64,000 nt of DNA, taken from Archangium minus (GTDB lineage Bacteria; Myxococcota; Myxococcia; Myxococcales; Myxococcaceae). The DNA lies in NCBI RefSeq assembly GCF_044360475.1, contig NZ_CP043494.1, positions 3,348,001-3,412,000 on the forward strand. Reading direction: 5' to 3'. The position numbers and the translations under genes are program-made. Below the pieces are notes generated by a model. It saw nothing but the letters and a program-made list of their open reading frames with translations, did no database searches and was not told the DNA's origin. How positions within the stretch are numbered: position 1 is the first letter of the stretch; each line of letters starts with the position of its first letter. Shown one piece after another: positions 9,185 to 17,555 of this stretch.

Positions 9185-9284
9185 GCGCCCCCGGAGTTCT
9201 TGCTCTCTCCCCGAAGTCGCGCTGAATATCCCGCTACCCTCCGCGTCCGAGGGGGCGGGTTGCTGCACGTTCGTGGAGCTTGAG

Positions 9285-9845
9285 ATGAAGCGTCTTACCA
9301 GGTTGTGGAAGGCCGCTCCGTTGGTGGCCGCAATGGTGATCCCGCTGTCGGCGCAAGCCCAGGGGCGGGGCCGTACCGATGGTCCCGAGGGGTCCGAGTA
9401 CGGGAAGGGTGGCTACTCCCGGGTGTCGGAGAATCGTTTCTCCCTGGAGCTGAACTGGGGCGCGGCGTTCGCCGCGGAGACGTCCCGCATGAATCGAGGG
9501 GGGCCGCCGCTGTTCGTCGGTGCCACCGCCTCGTTCTGGGGCGCTGACTGGTACCAGTTCGACATCAGTGGCGCCTACGTGCTGCAGAACGAGCAGCTGA
9601 ACGTGCTGGTGGGTCCGCGCTTCCGCACCTACGGCTTCCCGCTGAGCTTCAACGCGGGCTTGAAGGCCGGTGCCTTCATCGTCCCCGACGAGGGCTTCCG
9701 CTTTGGCATCTCGCCCCAGGTGGGCGTGGACATGCTGATGGCGAGCGAGCGGGTGGTGCTCGGCCTGGGCTACGCCCTGGACATCCCCTTCGCGGACCAC
9801 GGCCTCACCAACCGCGTGTTCATGAACATCGGCTACAGGTTCTAA
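9285..9845 (+). CDS. Predicted outer-membrane beta-barrel protein
   Basis: The start at 9285 has GGAG eight bases upstream and gives MKRLTRLWKAAPLVAAMVIP with a signal peptide cut after AQA. The mature part (about 160 residues) alternates aromatic and polar residues typical of beta-strands, and ends NRVFMNIGYRF with a terminal Phe, the usual C-terminal signal of outer-membrane barrels. No family was recognised by eye. It sits 4 bp before the next gene and is probably the first gene of the lpoB operon, so an envelope role is likely. Confidence 0.75.
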   Translation: MKRLTRLWKAAPLVAAMVIPLSAQAQGRGRTDGPEGSEYGKGGYSRVSENRFSLELNWGAAFAAETSRMNRGGPPLFVGATASFWGADWYQFDISGAYVLQNEQLNVLVGPRFRTYGFPLSFNAGLKAGAFIVPDEGFRFGISPQVGVDMLMASERVVLGLGYALDIPFADHGLTNRVFMNIGYRF

Positions 9846-9849
9846 CGCC

Positions 9850-10686
9850 ATGCTCGCTCACGCTCTCGTTGCCGCCCTCGCGCTCGCCACGGGCCAGGTC
9901 CGTGCGGAGTCGCCCCGGACGTCCACCGCCAGCGGCCAGTCCGTGCCCGTGTTGCCCTTCCCGGGCCAGACGCAGACCTACAACATCATTCAGTGGGACC
10001 CGAACCAGCTGCCGCGCATCTACGAGCGCACGGACCAGCTCCCGCTTACCGATGAGGAGGTGGCGAAGCTGGCCCAGGCAGGCTTCGACGAGGCGCAGCT
10101 CGTGAAGATGATCGAGCAGCGCCGCTGTGCCTGCGACGCGAGCGCGGACGGGCTCATCCGCCTCAAGCAGGCGGGAGTGCCCAAGGGTGTGCTGGACGCG
10201 GTGTCCACCCACGCGCTCAAGCCCAACCGGGGGTTGGATCTGCTGGTGACGCTGGACTTCACTGGTGAGAGCCGCACGGCGCGCGAGGCCTTCCTCTACT
10301 TCTTCGTGGAGGACGGGGAGCTGACGCGTGTCTTCTCCGCGAACCTGCCGGAGCTGCTCTCGCGCCAGAACGAGCACGAGACGATGGTGGACCGCAGCGA
10401 CATCCTCCGGGCCCGCACGGTGCGCCGCATCCAGCTGGCCGGACAGGTGCCGCTCAAGACGTACGGCACGCATCGGGTGATGGTGGCGGCCAGTGCCAAC
10501 CCGACGCTCACCCACCCCTCTCAGCTCACCGAGGCCGAGCGGGCCAAGGCCCAGCTCTACACCTTCGACTACCCGCGTGCGTCCCTGCAGAGCCTGTGCA
10601 GGCTGACGGCTGGGTACCGGCGTGACGCGGTGCTCGCCTACAAGTGGAATTTCCAGGGCAGCCGCTTCGAATGCGAATGGAACTAG
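9850..10686 (+). CDS. Secreted protein of unknown function in the lpoB operon
   Basis: The 278-residue protein starts with a short signal peptide (MLAHALVAALALATGQVRA). A helical segment LTDEEVAKLAQAGFDEAQLV with a CACDA motif follows, then a region of predicted beta-strands near LLVTLDFTG. I do not recognise the family. The Cys pair and late Cys residues (SLCRLTAGY, FECEWN) may form disulphides. It is placed between a predicted barrel protein and LpoB, 14 bp from the lpoB start, so a job in envelope assembly is a reasonable inference. Confidence 0.7.
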   Translation: MLAHALVAALALATGQVRAESPRTSTASGQSVPVLPFPGQTQTYNIIQWDPNQLPRIYERTDQLPLTDEEVAKLAQAGFDEAQLVKMIEQRRCACDASADGLIRLKQAGVPKGVLDAVSTHALKPNRGLDLLVTLDFTGESRTAREAFLYFFVEDGELTRVFSANLPELLSRQNEHETMVDRSDILRARTVRRIQLAGQVPLKTYGTHRVMVAASANPTLTHPSQLTEAERAKAQLYTFDYPRASLQSLCRLTAGYRRDAVLAYKWNFQGSRFECEWN

Positions 10687-10700
10687 GAGTGCTCTCCATC

Positions 10701-11300
10701 ATGAAGACCCGTCTCATTGTCACAGTCTCACTCGCTGGGTTCCTCGCCGCCTGCGGAGGGCCGCGCGCCTTCACCCGCGGCACCTACGAGGACCCGAACA
10801 CCATCGAAATGCTGTCGGATCAGTTCAACGAGAACGATCTGCAGCTCATCGCCAAGAAGATGGTGAACTCGCTGGCGGGCTCGCCGCGCTTCTCCCAGCC
10901 CGCGCAGCAGCTGCCGGTGGTGCTGGTGGGCCGGCTCAAGAACAAGACGTCTGAGCACATCGACATGGCCTCGCTGGGCGACAAGATCCAAACGGGCCTG
11001 GCCCAGACGGGCCGGTTCGCCCTGCTGGACAAGGCGGCGCGCGAGGACCTCGCCGAGGAGTACGAGTACCAGCAGTCAGGCTACGTGCGCCCGGACGCGG
11101 CCAAGGCTCCGGGCGAGCAGGCCAGCGCGGACTACCTGCTCACCGGGGAGATCTCCTCCATCATCCAGCAGGTCGGCAACGACAAGCTCGTCTATTACAA
11201 GATGACCGCGAAGCTGAACAACGTGCGCACGGGCATCGTGGAGTGGACGGACGAGAAGGAAATCCGCAAGAAGTTCGAGAAGAAGCCCGTCTCCTGGTAG
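10701..11300 (+). CDS. lpoB: LpoB-like lipoprotein activator of penicillin-binding protein
   Basis: The start MKTRLIVTVSLAGFLAAC gives a lipobox Cys at residue 18. The body matches the LpoB family: VVLVGRLKNKTSEHIDMASL, then TGRFALLDKAARED, ADYLLTGEIS and a C-terminal strand VEWTDEKEIRKKFEK. LpoB in enterobacteria is an outer-membrane lipoprotein that reaches through the peptidoglycan to stimulate PBP1B. The 199-residue length agrees with the family. Alternative upstream in-frame ATG codons inside the previous gene would place residues before the signal peptide and were rejected. The following COG3014 lipoprotein is a frequent neighbour of LpoB in Gram-negative genomes. Confidence 0.88.
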   Translation: MKTRLIVTVSLAGFLAACGGPRAFTRGTYEDPNTIEMLSDQFNENDLQLIAKKMVNSLAGSPRFSQPAQQLPVVLVGRLKNKTSEHIDMASLGDKIQTGLAQTGRFALLDKAAREDLAEEYEYQQSGYVRPDAAKAPGEQASADYLLTGEISSIIQQVGNDKLVYYKMTAKLNNVRTGIVEWTDEKEIRKKFEKKPVSW

Positions 11301-11307
11301 CGCGACC

Positions 11308-12558
11308 ATGAGCCTCTTCCGCTGTCACCGTGCGGGACCGTGGGCGATGCTCGCGCTCACGGGTCTGATGCTGCTGTCTGGCTGCGCGGGGGATTACATC
11401 GCGCGCACGCGCGGCCTGCGCACCGCGTACGAGTCGGAGTCGTACGACCGTGCGTTGGCCGAGCTGGAGTCGGTGGCCCAGCATGACTCCGGCAAGGACA
11501 CGCTGCTGGTGCTGCTCGACCGCGGCATGGTGCTGCACGCGGCGGGGCGGTGGCAGGACAGCATCCAGGTGCTGGCGGAGGCGGACCGGCTGTCCGCGGA
11601 GCTGGACGTCGTCTCCGTGAGCGAAGAGGCCGGGGCGCTCCTCACCAACGAGCGGGAGCGTGCCTACAGGGGTGAGGACTTCGAGAAGCTGATGATCTCC
11701 GTGCTCCAGGCGCTCAACTACGCGCAGCTGGGCCAGGACGAGGAAGCGCTCGTCGAGGTCCGCCGCGTGAATGAGCGGCTGGCGAAGATGATCTCCGACG
11801 AGAACAAGCCCTACGAGCAGCTCGCCATCGCGCGCTACATCGGCGGCGTGCTCTACGAGGACCAGCGGGAGTGGGACTCGGCGTACATCGACTACGCGAA
11901 GGCGCTCGAGCTGGAGCCTCGACTGGGCGGGCTGGCGGAGCCGCTGCTGCGGTTGGCGAAGAAGACGGGGCGGCTGGACGAGTACGAGCAGTTGGTTCAG
12001 CGCTTCCCGGACGTCGCGCACGAGCCGCTAGGTCCGGACGAGGGCCAGGTCATCGTGGTGGTGGAAGCGGGGCTGTCGCCGGAGAAGGAACCAGCGGACC
12101 GGCGGATGGACACGCAAGACATCATCCAGGTGCCGGTGTACCGGGACCGGGGGAGCCCGGCGCAGGCGAAGGTGTGGGTGGAGGACCGCGCGCAGCAGCG
12201 GACAGTGACGGTGACGTCACTGGCGGACGTAGCGAAGGTGCATCTGAACGAGCGCATTGGCCGGATGCTGGCTAAACAGGTGGCCGGAGTTGCGTTGAAG
12301 GCGGGACTTGCGGCGGGGGCGGGGGCGCTGACGAAGAGCAAGGAGCTGGGGGCGCTGACCTTCCTGGTGTTGAACGCGATGAACCAGCCGGACCTGCGCT
12401 CCTGGCTGTCGCTGCCGGCAGAGTTCCAACTGGCGCGCTTCCGGCTGTCGGCGGGCCGCCACACGGTGCACGTGGACGCCGCGGGGCTGCGTACCACCCG
12501 GGAGGTGGAGGTGAAGCCGGGCCGGGTGCACGTCGTCGTGGTGCGCAGCTACTATTGA
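11308..12558 (+). CDS. COG3014-type lipoprotein with TPR-like helices
   Basis: The 416-residue protein has a lipoprotein signal (LALTGLMLLSGCAGDY). A helical first half of TPR type follows, with YDRALAELESVAQHDS, LQALNYAQLGQDEEALVEVRRVN and SAYIDYAKALELEPRL. The second half includes VIVVVEAGLSPEKEP and a run of Ala/Gly (VALKAGLAAGAGALTKS) before a beta-rich end. This matches the COG3014 family of uncharacterised lipoproteins often next to LpoB. It is 7 bp downstream of lpoB, so cotranscription is expected. The function is unknown; a peptidoglycan-synthase-linked role is inferred from the neighbour only. Confidence 0.82.
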   Translation: MSLFRCHRAGPWAMLALTGLMLLSGCAGDYIARTRGLRTAYESESYDRALAELESVAQHDSGKDTLLVLLDRGMVLHAAGRWQDSIQVLAEADRLSAELDVVSVSEEAGALLTNERERAYRGEDFEKLMISVLQALNYAQLGQDEEALVEVRRVNERLAKMISDENKPYEQLAIARYIGGVLYEDQREWDSAYIDYAKALELEPRLGGLAEPLLRLAKKTGRLDEYEQLVQRFPDVAHEPLGPDEGQVIVVVEAGLSPEKEPADRRMDTQDIIQVPVYRDRGSPAQAKVWVEDRAQQRTVTVTSLADVAKVHLNERIGRMLAKQVAGVALKAGLAAGAGALTKSKELGALTFLVLNAMNQPDLRSWLSLPAEFQLARFRLSAGRHTVHVDAAGLRTTREVEVKPGRVHVVVVRSYY

Positions 12559-12568
12559 GGATCGCCCA

Positions 12569-12606
12569 CTCCCTCGCCCTCCGGGAGAGGGCCGGGGTGA
12601 GGGGAT
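12569..12606 (+). repeat. Palindromic repeat copy 1 (CCCTC...GAGAGGG type)
   Basis: CCCTCGCCCTCCGGGAGAGG followed by GCCGGGGTGAGGGGAT is a slightly diverged copy of the repeat found at four other places here. It starts 10 bp after the COG3014 stop, in the same direction. The stem CCCTC-nn-CCGGGAGAGGG can fold and might end transcription. Confidence 0.75.
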
Positions 12607-12670
12607 ATCGGCCCATGGGTTGCAGCCCAAGCAATCTGTGCTAGGTGTCGGGCCCCCCGTCGGGTCCCCC

Positions 12671-13429
12671 ATGTCTTTAGCGGTAGCCCTCTCCTCCTAC
12701 TCCTTGATCATCCTGCTGGGCGCCGTTGTAGGGGCGCTGGCGGTGGTGCTCACCCGGACACCGACGAAGCTGGTGACCTTCCTGGCGTTTGCCGCGGGGG
12801 TGATGTTCGGGGCGGCGTTCTTCCACATGCTGCCCGAGGCGTACCACGGGGGCGGATTCTGGGCGTTCGCGCTGGTGCCAGCAGGGTTCGTCTTCCTGAT
12901 GGTGCTGGAGCGGTACGTGCTGACGCACGCGTGCGAGGAGCCGCCAGAGTGCGAGGAGCACGTGCACGGGCACACGCTGGGGCTGACAGCGTTCCTGGGG
13001 CTCTCGGCGCACACGCTGTTTGATGGAATTGCGCTGGGCTCGGCGGTGAAGGAGGGCGTGGGGCTGATGGCGCTGCTGGCCATCACGTCGCACAAGGTGC
13101 CCTCGTCCCTCTCGCTGGCCTCCATCCTGAAGGCGGAGGGGAAGAGCTCGAAGCGCATCCTGATTTTTGCGGTGCTCTACGGGTTGATGGTGCCGGTGGG
13201 AGCGGTGCTGTACTTCGCCTTCGACGCAGTGCTGCGCTTCGAGGCGCTGGCCCCGAGGGCGCTGGCTTTCTCGGCGGGCACCTTCCTCTACGTGGCCGTG
13301 TCGGACCTGCTGCCGCATGTGAACCGGCACGGCAAGGACAACCGGGGCCGTAACCTGATGGCGCTAGCGGCGGGCCTGCTGCTGATGCTGGCGCTTGCGC
13401 AGATGACGGAGCTGCCGGGGCATCACTGA
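12671..13429 (+). CDS. ZIP-family metal (zinc/iron) permease
   Basis: The start at 12671 gives the first transmembrane helix immediately (SYSLIILLGAVVGALAVVLT). The 252-residue protein has about eight helices. The ZIP signature HTLFDGIALGSAV lies in the fourth helix and HKVPSSLSLASIL in the fifth, supplying the metal-binding His residues. A cytosolic loop with CEEPPECEEHVHGH is a typical metal-sensing His/Cys stretch. The protein ends HVNRHGKDN, then a last helix. It should import or export divalent metal across the inner membrane. No clear Shine-Dalgarno is seen, and an upstream in-frame ATG at 12620 is possible but less likely. Confidence 0.93.
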   Translation: MSLAVALSSYSLIILLGAVVGALAVVLTRTPTKLVTFLAFAAGVMFGAAFFHMLPEAYHGGGFWAFALVPAGFVFLMVLERYVLTHACEEPPECEEHVHGHTLGLTAFLGLSAHTLFDGIALGSAVKEGVGLMALLAITSHKVPSSLSLASILKAEGKSSKRILIFAVLYGLMVPVGAVLYFAFDAVLRFEALAPRALAFSAGTFLYVAVSDLLPHVNRHGKDNRGRNLMALAAGLLLMLALAQMTELPGHH

Positions 13430-13586
13430 GGCCCACTCCCGTTCTCTCCGAATCGCGGGGGAGGAGGGCCGCACTGTAAGCAACCGACCAGAGCAGTGCC
13501 GGGACGGTTGAGCACCTGTTGGATGCAGGGGACGCTCCGAAGCCCCATCCTGTCGGGTGGTGTGTCGAGCGAGCCGGAGGAGGGAC

Positions 13587-13994
13587 ATGCTCACCGTTGA
13601 GGAACTGATGACCCGGGAGCTGGTCACCCTGAGCGAGGACGATGACATCGTCCGGGGGGACGATCTGCTGGCCAAACATGACATTCGTCACCTGCCAGTG
13701 GTGAAGGACGGGAAACTCGTGGGGCTGGTGAGTCACCGGGACCTGATTCGCGCCATGGCCCGTCACGCCAGGACGCCGGGAGAGCCGCCGGTGCAGGTGC
13801 GGGACGTCATGACGCGCTCACCGGAGACGTTGAGGCCGAAGAGCTCGGTGCAAGAGGCCATCCACAAGATGCTCGACCGCAAGTTCGGGTGTGTCCCGGT
13901 GGTGGAGGACGGGGGCCGACTGGTGGGCATCCTCACGGAGACGGACCTCATCCGCCTTGCGGGCCGCCTTCTGAAGCAGGAAGACCGACACTGA
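13587..13994 (+). CDS. Two-CBS-domain protein
   Basis: A strong ribosome site (GGAGGAGGGA) ends 2 bases before the ATG. The 135-residue protein is two tandem CBS motifs: VEELMTRELVTLSEDDDIV to GLVSHRDLIRAMA, and VRDVMTRSPETLRPKSSVQ to LVGILTETDLIRLA. Such small proteins bind adenine nucleotides and regulate partners. There is no fused catalytic domain and no obvious operon partner. Confidence 0.92.
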   Translation: MLTVEELMTRELVTLSEDDDIVRGDDLLAKHDIRHLPVVKDGKLVGLVSHRDLIRAMARHARTPGEPPVQVRDVMTRSPETLRPKSSVQEAIHKMLDRKFGCVPVVEDGGRLVGILTETDLIRLAGRLLKQEDRH

Positions 13995-14085
13995 CCGCGG
14001 AAGTCACCGTGACGGTGATGAGCGCGCTTGCTTTTCATGGCGCGGCGCCGAGGATGCGCGCCGCCGCGAGCGCGGCACTTCATCC

Positions 14086-14907
14086 ATGGAACGACTCTCC
14101 GACTGGTACGACCATCCCGAGTATTACGAGGCCATCTTCGGCACGGACACCGAGCGGGAGATGGACTTCCTGCTGGAGGTGAGCCGTCGCTACGGGACGG
14201 GAGGCAAGCAGCTGCTCGAGCCCGCGTGTGGGGCGGGCCGGTTTGTCGCCGAGGCCGCGCGCCGGGGCTACCAAATCGTGGGCTACGACATCTCCGAGAA
14301 GATGCTGGCCCACGCGCGCCGACGCCTCACTCCGGCCCAGCGCCGTCGGGTTCGCCTCCACCAGGCTCGCATGGAGGAGTTCTACCAGTCGGAGCTGGAG
14401 GGGAAGGTGGACCTGGCCTTCAACCTGGTGTCCACGTTCCGCTACCTGGACAGTGAGAAGGCGGCACTGGCGCACCTGGAGGGGACGCGGCGGCTGCTGA
14501 ATCCCGAGGGCGTGTACGTGCTCGGCTTCCACCTGACGGACTACGAGCGAGAGAAGGCGGAGCACGAGCGGTGGGTGGAGCGGCTCGGCAAGGACACGGT
14601 GGTGTGCAACACCCACGAGGGGGTGCCGGATCCCCGCCTGAGACGCTCGGCCATGAGGAACCGGCTGCGCATCACAGGGCCGGGGAAGGACCTGCTCATC
14701 GAGACGCACTGGTACTTCCGCACGTACGACCTGGCGCAGACCCGGCGCCTGTTCCGCCGGGCGGGGCTCCAGGTGTTGGCGGTCTACGACTTCGACTACC
14801 AGGTGGACGCACCGCGGAAGCGAGGGGAAATCCGGCTCGACAGCATCTTCGTGCTGCAACCCGTGAAGAACAAGAACCCCTCTCCCTCTGGGAGAGGGAC
14901 GGGGTGA
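14086..14907 (+). CDS. Class I SAM-dependent methyltransferase
   Basis: Motif I, LEPACGAGRFVAEAARRG, is followed by the acidic motif IVGYDISEKMLAHARRR and the post-motif strand VDLAFNLVSTFRYL, so the fold is a Rossmann methyltransferase. The substrate cannot be read. The 273-residue length is usual for the family. The last ten codons (about PSPSGRGTG) are encoded by a palindromic repeat that also supplies the TGA, so the native C-terminus was probably replaced or extended by that repeat; the last domain residues are at about 260. Confidence 0.9.
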   Translation: MERLSDWYDHPEYYEAIFGTDTEREMDFLLEVSRRYGTGGKQLLEPACGAGRFVAEAARRGYQIVGYDISEKMLAHARRRLTPAQRRRVRLHQARMEEFYQSELEGKVDLAFNLVSTFRYLDSEKAALAHLEGTRRLLNPEGVYVLGFHLTDYEREKAEHERWVERLGKDTVVCNTHEGVPDPRLRRSAMRNRLRITGPGKDLLIETHWYFRTYDLAQTRRLFRRAGLQVLAVYDFDYQVDAPRKRGEIRLDSIFVLQPVKNKNPSPSGRGTG

Positions 14908-14912
14908 GGGTA
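14877..14912 (+). repeat. Palindromic repeat copy 2, overlaps methyltransferase stop
   Basis: CCCCTCTCCCTCTGGGAGAG continuing into GGACGGGGTGAGGGTAT matches copies 3, 4 and 5 almost base for base. The stem CCCTCTCCC pairs with GGGAGAGGG. The methyltransferase stop codon (14905-14907) lies inside it, and the convergent GDYXXLXY gene ends at 14914. Confidence 0.85.
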
Positions 14913-14913
14913 T

Positions 14914-15438
14914 CTACCTGACCTGTCCACCGAGCGGCTGGCGTTCAGCGTCCCGCAGTCCCACAAGCACGCTGGAGCCATCCTCCGTCACACGCAGCTC
15001 GCCATACTTCGCGCCGTCGTAGCGGTCCGCATGACCCTCCTGGAAGAAGAAGGACTCTGCACCCAGGCGCACGCGGCCCTTGCGTACTTTGTAGCGAAGC
15101 AGCAGCTCACCCGGGGCGAGCGGTGTGCCGGGCGCATCACGGCGGACGAAGCGCCCCACGCCATTCTCGTCGAGGCGGAGCACGAGGCGCCCGTCTTCCG
15201 TGTTCGGGCCCGTGTCGCCGGTCGTGTCATCGAACGGATCATCGGGCTTCCGAACCTCGCGGCTGATGGCGTAGTCGAGCACCATGTAATCGCCCTGTAT
15301 GAGCGAGCGCGGGTCCACCGGGGCGAGCTCCAGGAGCACGGGCGTGCCGTGGACAAGGACAAGCTCCTTGCGCACAACGAGCACCACCAGGACGAGCACG
15401 ATGAGGGCGAGTCCGCCGAAGATGACACGGGCGCGCAT
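14914..15438 (-). CDS. GDYXXLXY domain protein
   Basis: The 174-residue protein begins with a transmembrane helix (IFGGLALIVLVLVVLVVRKE) and contains GDYMVLDYAISREV, the diagnostic GDYxxLxY motif. The rest is beta-rich and has KVRKGRVRLGAESFFFQEGH near the end. It is annotated by this domain in many bacteria without a known role. Its ATG overlaps the DUF4401 stop by one base, making it the last gene of the DUF2157-DUF4401-GDYXXLXY membrane operon. Confidence 0.88.
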   Translation of the reverse strand: MRARVIFGGLALIVLVLVVLVVRKELVLVHGTPVLLELAPVDPRSLIQGDYMVLDYAISREVRKPDDPFDDTTGDTGPNTEDGRLVLRLDENGVGRFVRRDAPGTPLAPGELLLRYKVRKGRVRLGAESFFFQEGHADRYDGAKYGELRVTEDGSSVLVGLRDAERQPLGGQVR

Positions 15439-16511
15439 CAGCGCACCTCCTCGGCCGCGGGGAAGCGGCGCAGGATGAAGAGACGCAGGCCGAGCAGCAC
15501 CAGACCTCCGCCGAGCAGAGCGAGCGACTTGGCCAACAGCGTGAGCTGGAGGTCGTAGTAGTAGCCCACGCCAAAGCCGAGCACGAAGAGCACGGCCATG
15601 CCGAGCATCACCACGCTGCGCCGATGGAAGCCGAGCAGGAGCACGCCAGTGGCGGCGATGACTCCGGGGGTCTGGAGCGTGAGGAGTGCCAGGAGTCCCA
15701 GCGCGGCGAAGGCCGTCACGCCCGTGGTTCCACCGGGCTCGGAGCCCGTCTCCTCCAGCACGCGCCAGGCCGAGTACAGCGTCACCACGGCGAGTCCCAG
15801 GGTCAGCACGCCGGGCGGCAGATTCGCCGCGCCGTGGCGGAAGAGCTCGCGGTAGATGTCATGGAACCAGCTGCGCATCACCAAGGACGACAGGAGCGTG
15901 GTGACGAGCCCGAAGGCCGCGGGCGTCACCATCGCGCCCCAGGGCCCACTCTGGAGCCGTCCCTGTTGGAGCAGGAGGACGTGCGCGAGCAGGGTGAGGC
16001 CCACGAGTGTCACATCCACCAGCACACCGGGCGCGGTGAGGCGCAGCAGGAGCATCAACGCGAAGCTGGCGAACAGCGCGGACAGGAAACGCTGGATGGC
16101 ATCCGGGTAGACGAAGAGAAGCACTCCCTGGAGGACGATGGTGGCGAAGGCCGCTGCCTCCGCGCTCTCGGAGAGGACCGCGACGCCGCCAATGAAGAGG
16201 CCCTGTCCGGCCAGTCCGATGGACAGGGCGAGCTGGGTGAGGAACACGTTGTTCCCCAGACGGCGCAGGAAGACGGCTCCTCCGGTGAGGAGCAGGCCCA
16301 GGACGATGGCGCCCACCTCCTCGCCAATCACCACTCCCAGGGAAAGGAACGCCATCAGGAACAGGGAGGCAAACCAGGCGCCAAATCCGATGAGGACGCG
16401 CACGAACCAGGGCATGGCCGCGGTGGCCTGCTGGGAGGAGGCGAGCGCGGCGCGCGCCTGTTCCTGGAGCTCGGCGGGCAGCACCTCCCGGAGCGAGGGT
16501 TTGAGCGCCAT
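15438..16511 (-). CDS. DUF4401 polytopic membrane protein
   Basis: The start MALKPSLREVLPAELQEQAR (16511) fits the family better than longer versions. After about 35 residues the protein is almost all transmembrane, with around ten helices such as VRVLIGFGAWFASLFLMAFL and ALLTLQTPGVIAATGVLLLG, and ends with the positive tail LFILRRFPAAEEVR. This is the DUF4401 family. It is 2 bp downstream of the DUF2157 stop and overlaps the next gene, so the three are one translation-coupled unit. The function is unknown. Confidence 0.85.
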   Translation of the reverse strand: MALKPSLREVLPAELQEQARAALASSQQATAAMPWFVRVLIGFGAWFASLFLMAFLSLGVVIGEEVGAIVLGLLLTGGAVFLRRLGNNVFLTQLALSIGLAGQGLFIGGVAVLSESAEAAAFATIVLQGVLLFVYPDAIQRFLSALFASFALMLLLRLTAPGVLVDVTLVGLTLLAHVLLLQQGRLQSGPWGAMVTPAAFGLVTTLLSSLVMRSWFHDIYRELFRHGAANLPPGVLTLGLAVVTLYSAWRVLEETGSEPGGTTGVTAFAALGLLALLTLQTPGVIAATGVLLLGFHRRSVVMLGMAVLFVLGFGVGYYYDLQLTLLAKSLALLGGGLVLLGLRLFILRRFPAAEEVR

Positions 16512-16513
16512 GG

Positions 16514-17506
16514 CTACACCTCCTCCGAGCCACGCGCCTCGGCGCGCAGCCACCAGACCGAGAGCCCCACTTCGCCGATGATGACCAGGGCCATCAGGAA
16601 GAAGACGTCTGGCCCGAAGCGGTTCGACACGAACAAGATGCGGCCGATCAAGGTGGTGACCAGCGTCATCGCGCTCATCGCGTCCAGGGTGAGAAGGAAG
16701 AGCTCGGAGCGGACGAAGCGGTGGAAGAGGTACGCCGCGACCATCACGCCCAGGAGCAGGCCGAGTGCTACGCGGCTCGCGGTGTCCGCCTCGCGAGGCT
16801 CCGCCACCATGTAGGTCGCCAGCGCGAGCAGCGGTGCCAGCGTCATCACTGCCAGCACCCGGGGCAGCCACCGGCCGCGAAGCCAGGGGATGCCACGCCC
16901 CGCGAGGAGCTCGTGCGCGGCCCAGGCCCCGCCGTTCACCAGCCCGAGCACCAGGAGCAGTGTGGAGCCCTCTCCGTCAGCGACCTGCTCCCAGTAGAGA
17001 CAGATGCCGGTGTCCACGAGGAGCAGGAGCAGCAGCCACAAGGGCCCAAAGCGCGCGAGCGCCACCCAGGGCAGGACGAGCAGGCTCCACCCGATGAACA
17101 GCTCATAGGGATCGGCGCCTGTCTGGTACGCCTGCCCGTAGACGGCGAGCAGCGGGCCGACGAGCACCGCCGCGAAGAGGAGGGCGAACTGTCCAGCGAG
17201 GCCCTCGCCCAGACGCCAGGCGGCAAGAGATGCCGCGAGGATGGCCGCCAGCAGCAACCCCATCTTCCCGAAGCGGTGAAGGGCCGCCCAGTTGTAGGCG
17301 AAGAAGTAGATGACGCCGGAGAGCACCAGCAGCGAGCCGAAGCCGAGCAGCACGGCGGACAAGAAGCGCCGCCAGGCGGGCCGCTCTGGAGAGGACACGG
17401 CGAGCCGCAGGGCATGCTCCAGGCCCGAGGGCGTCAGAACACCGGCATCGGCGAGCGCGCGGAGGCGCTCAGGTGTGGCGGCGAGGTCGAGCGGATCAAG
17501 GGACAC
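16514..17506 (-). CDS. DUF2157 polytopic membrane protein
   Basis: A GTG at 17506 gives VSLDPLDLAATPERLRALAD and a soluble helical N-terminus (about 60 residues). The membrane domain then starts with RFLSAVLLGFGSLLVLSGVIYFFAYNW, which is the DUF2157 signature. About ten helices follow. The N-terminal soluble part has a pattern ALADAGVLTPSGLEHALRLA typical of the family. It begins 49 bp from the divergent DNA glycosylase gene. No substrate can be read. Confidence 0.85.
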   Translation of the reverse strand: MSLDPLDLAATPERLRALADAGVLTPSGLEHALRLAVSSPERPAWRRFLSAVLLGFGSLLVLSGVIYFFAYNWAALHRFGKMGLLLAAILAASLAAWRLGEGLAGQFALLFAAVLVGPLLAVYGQAYQTGADPYELFIGWSLLVLPWVALARFGPLWLLLLLLVDTGICLYWEQVADGEGSTLLLVLGLVNGGAWAAHELLAGRGIPWLRGRWLPRVLAVMTLAPLLALATYMVAEPREADTASRVALGLLLGVMVAAYLFHRFVRSELFLLTLDAMSAMTLVTTLIGRILFVSNRFGPDVFFLMALVIIGEVGLSVWWLRAEARGSEEV

Positions 17507-17555
17507 GGCAGCAGAGGCTAGCGCCCTGGCCCCACTCCCGGCCAGACTTCCGACT

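Noticed and set aside
13430..13475. Sixth copy of the palindromic repeat after the ZIP gene
   Set aside because: GGCCCACTCCCG and CGGGGGAGGAGGGCC form only an imperfect stem and lack the GGGGTGAGGG part.
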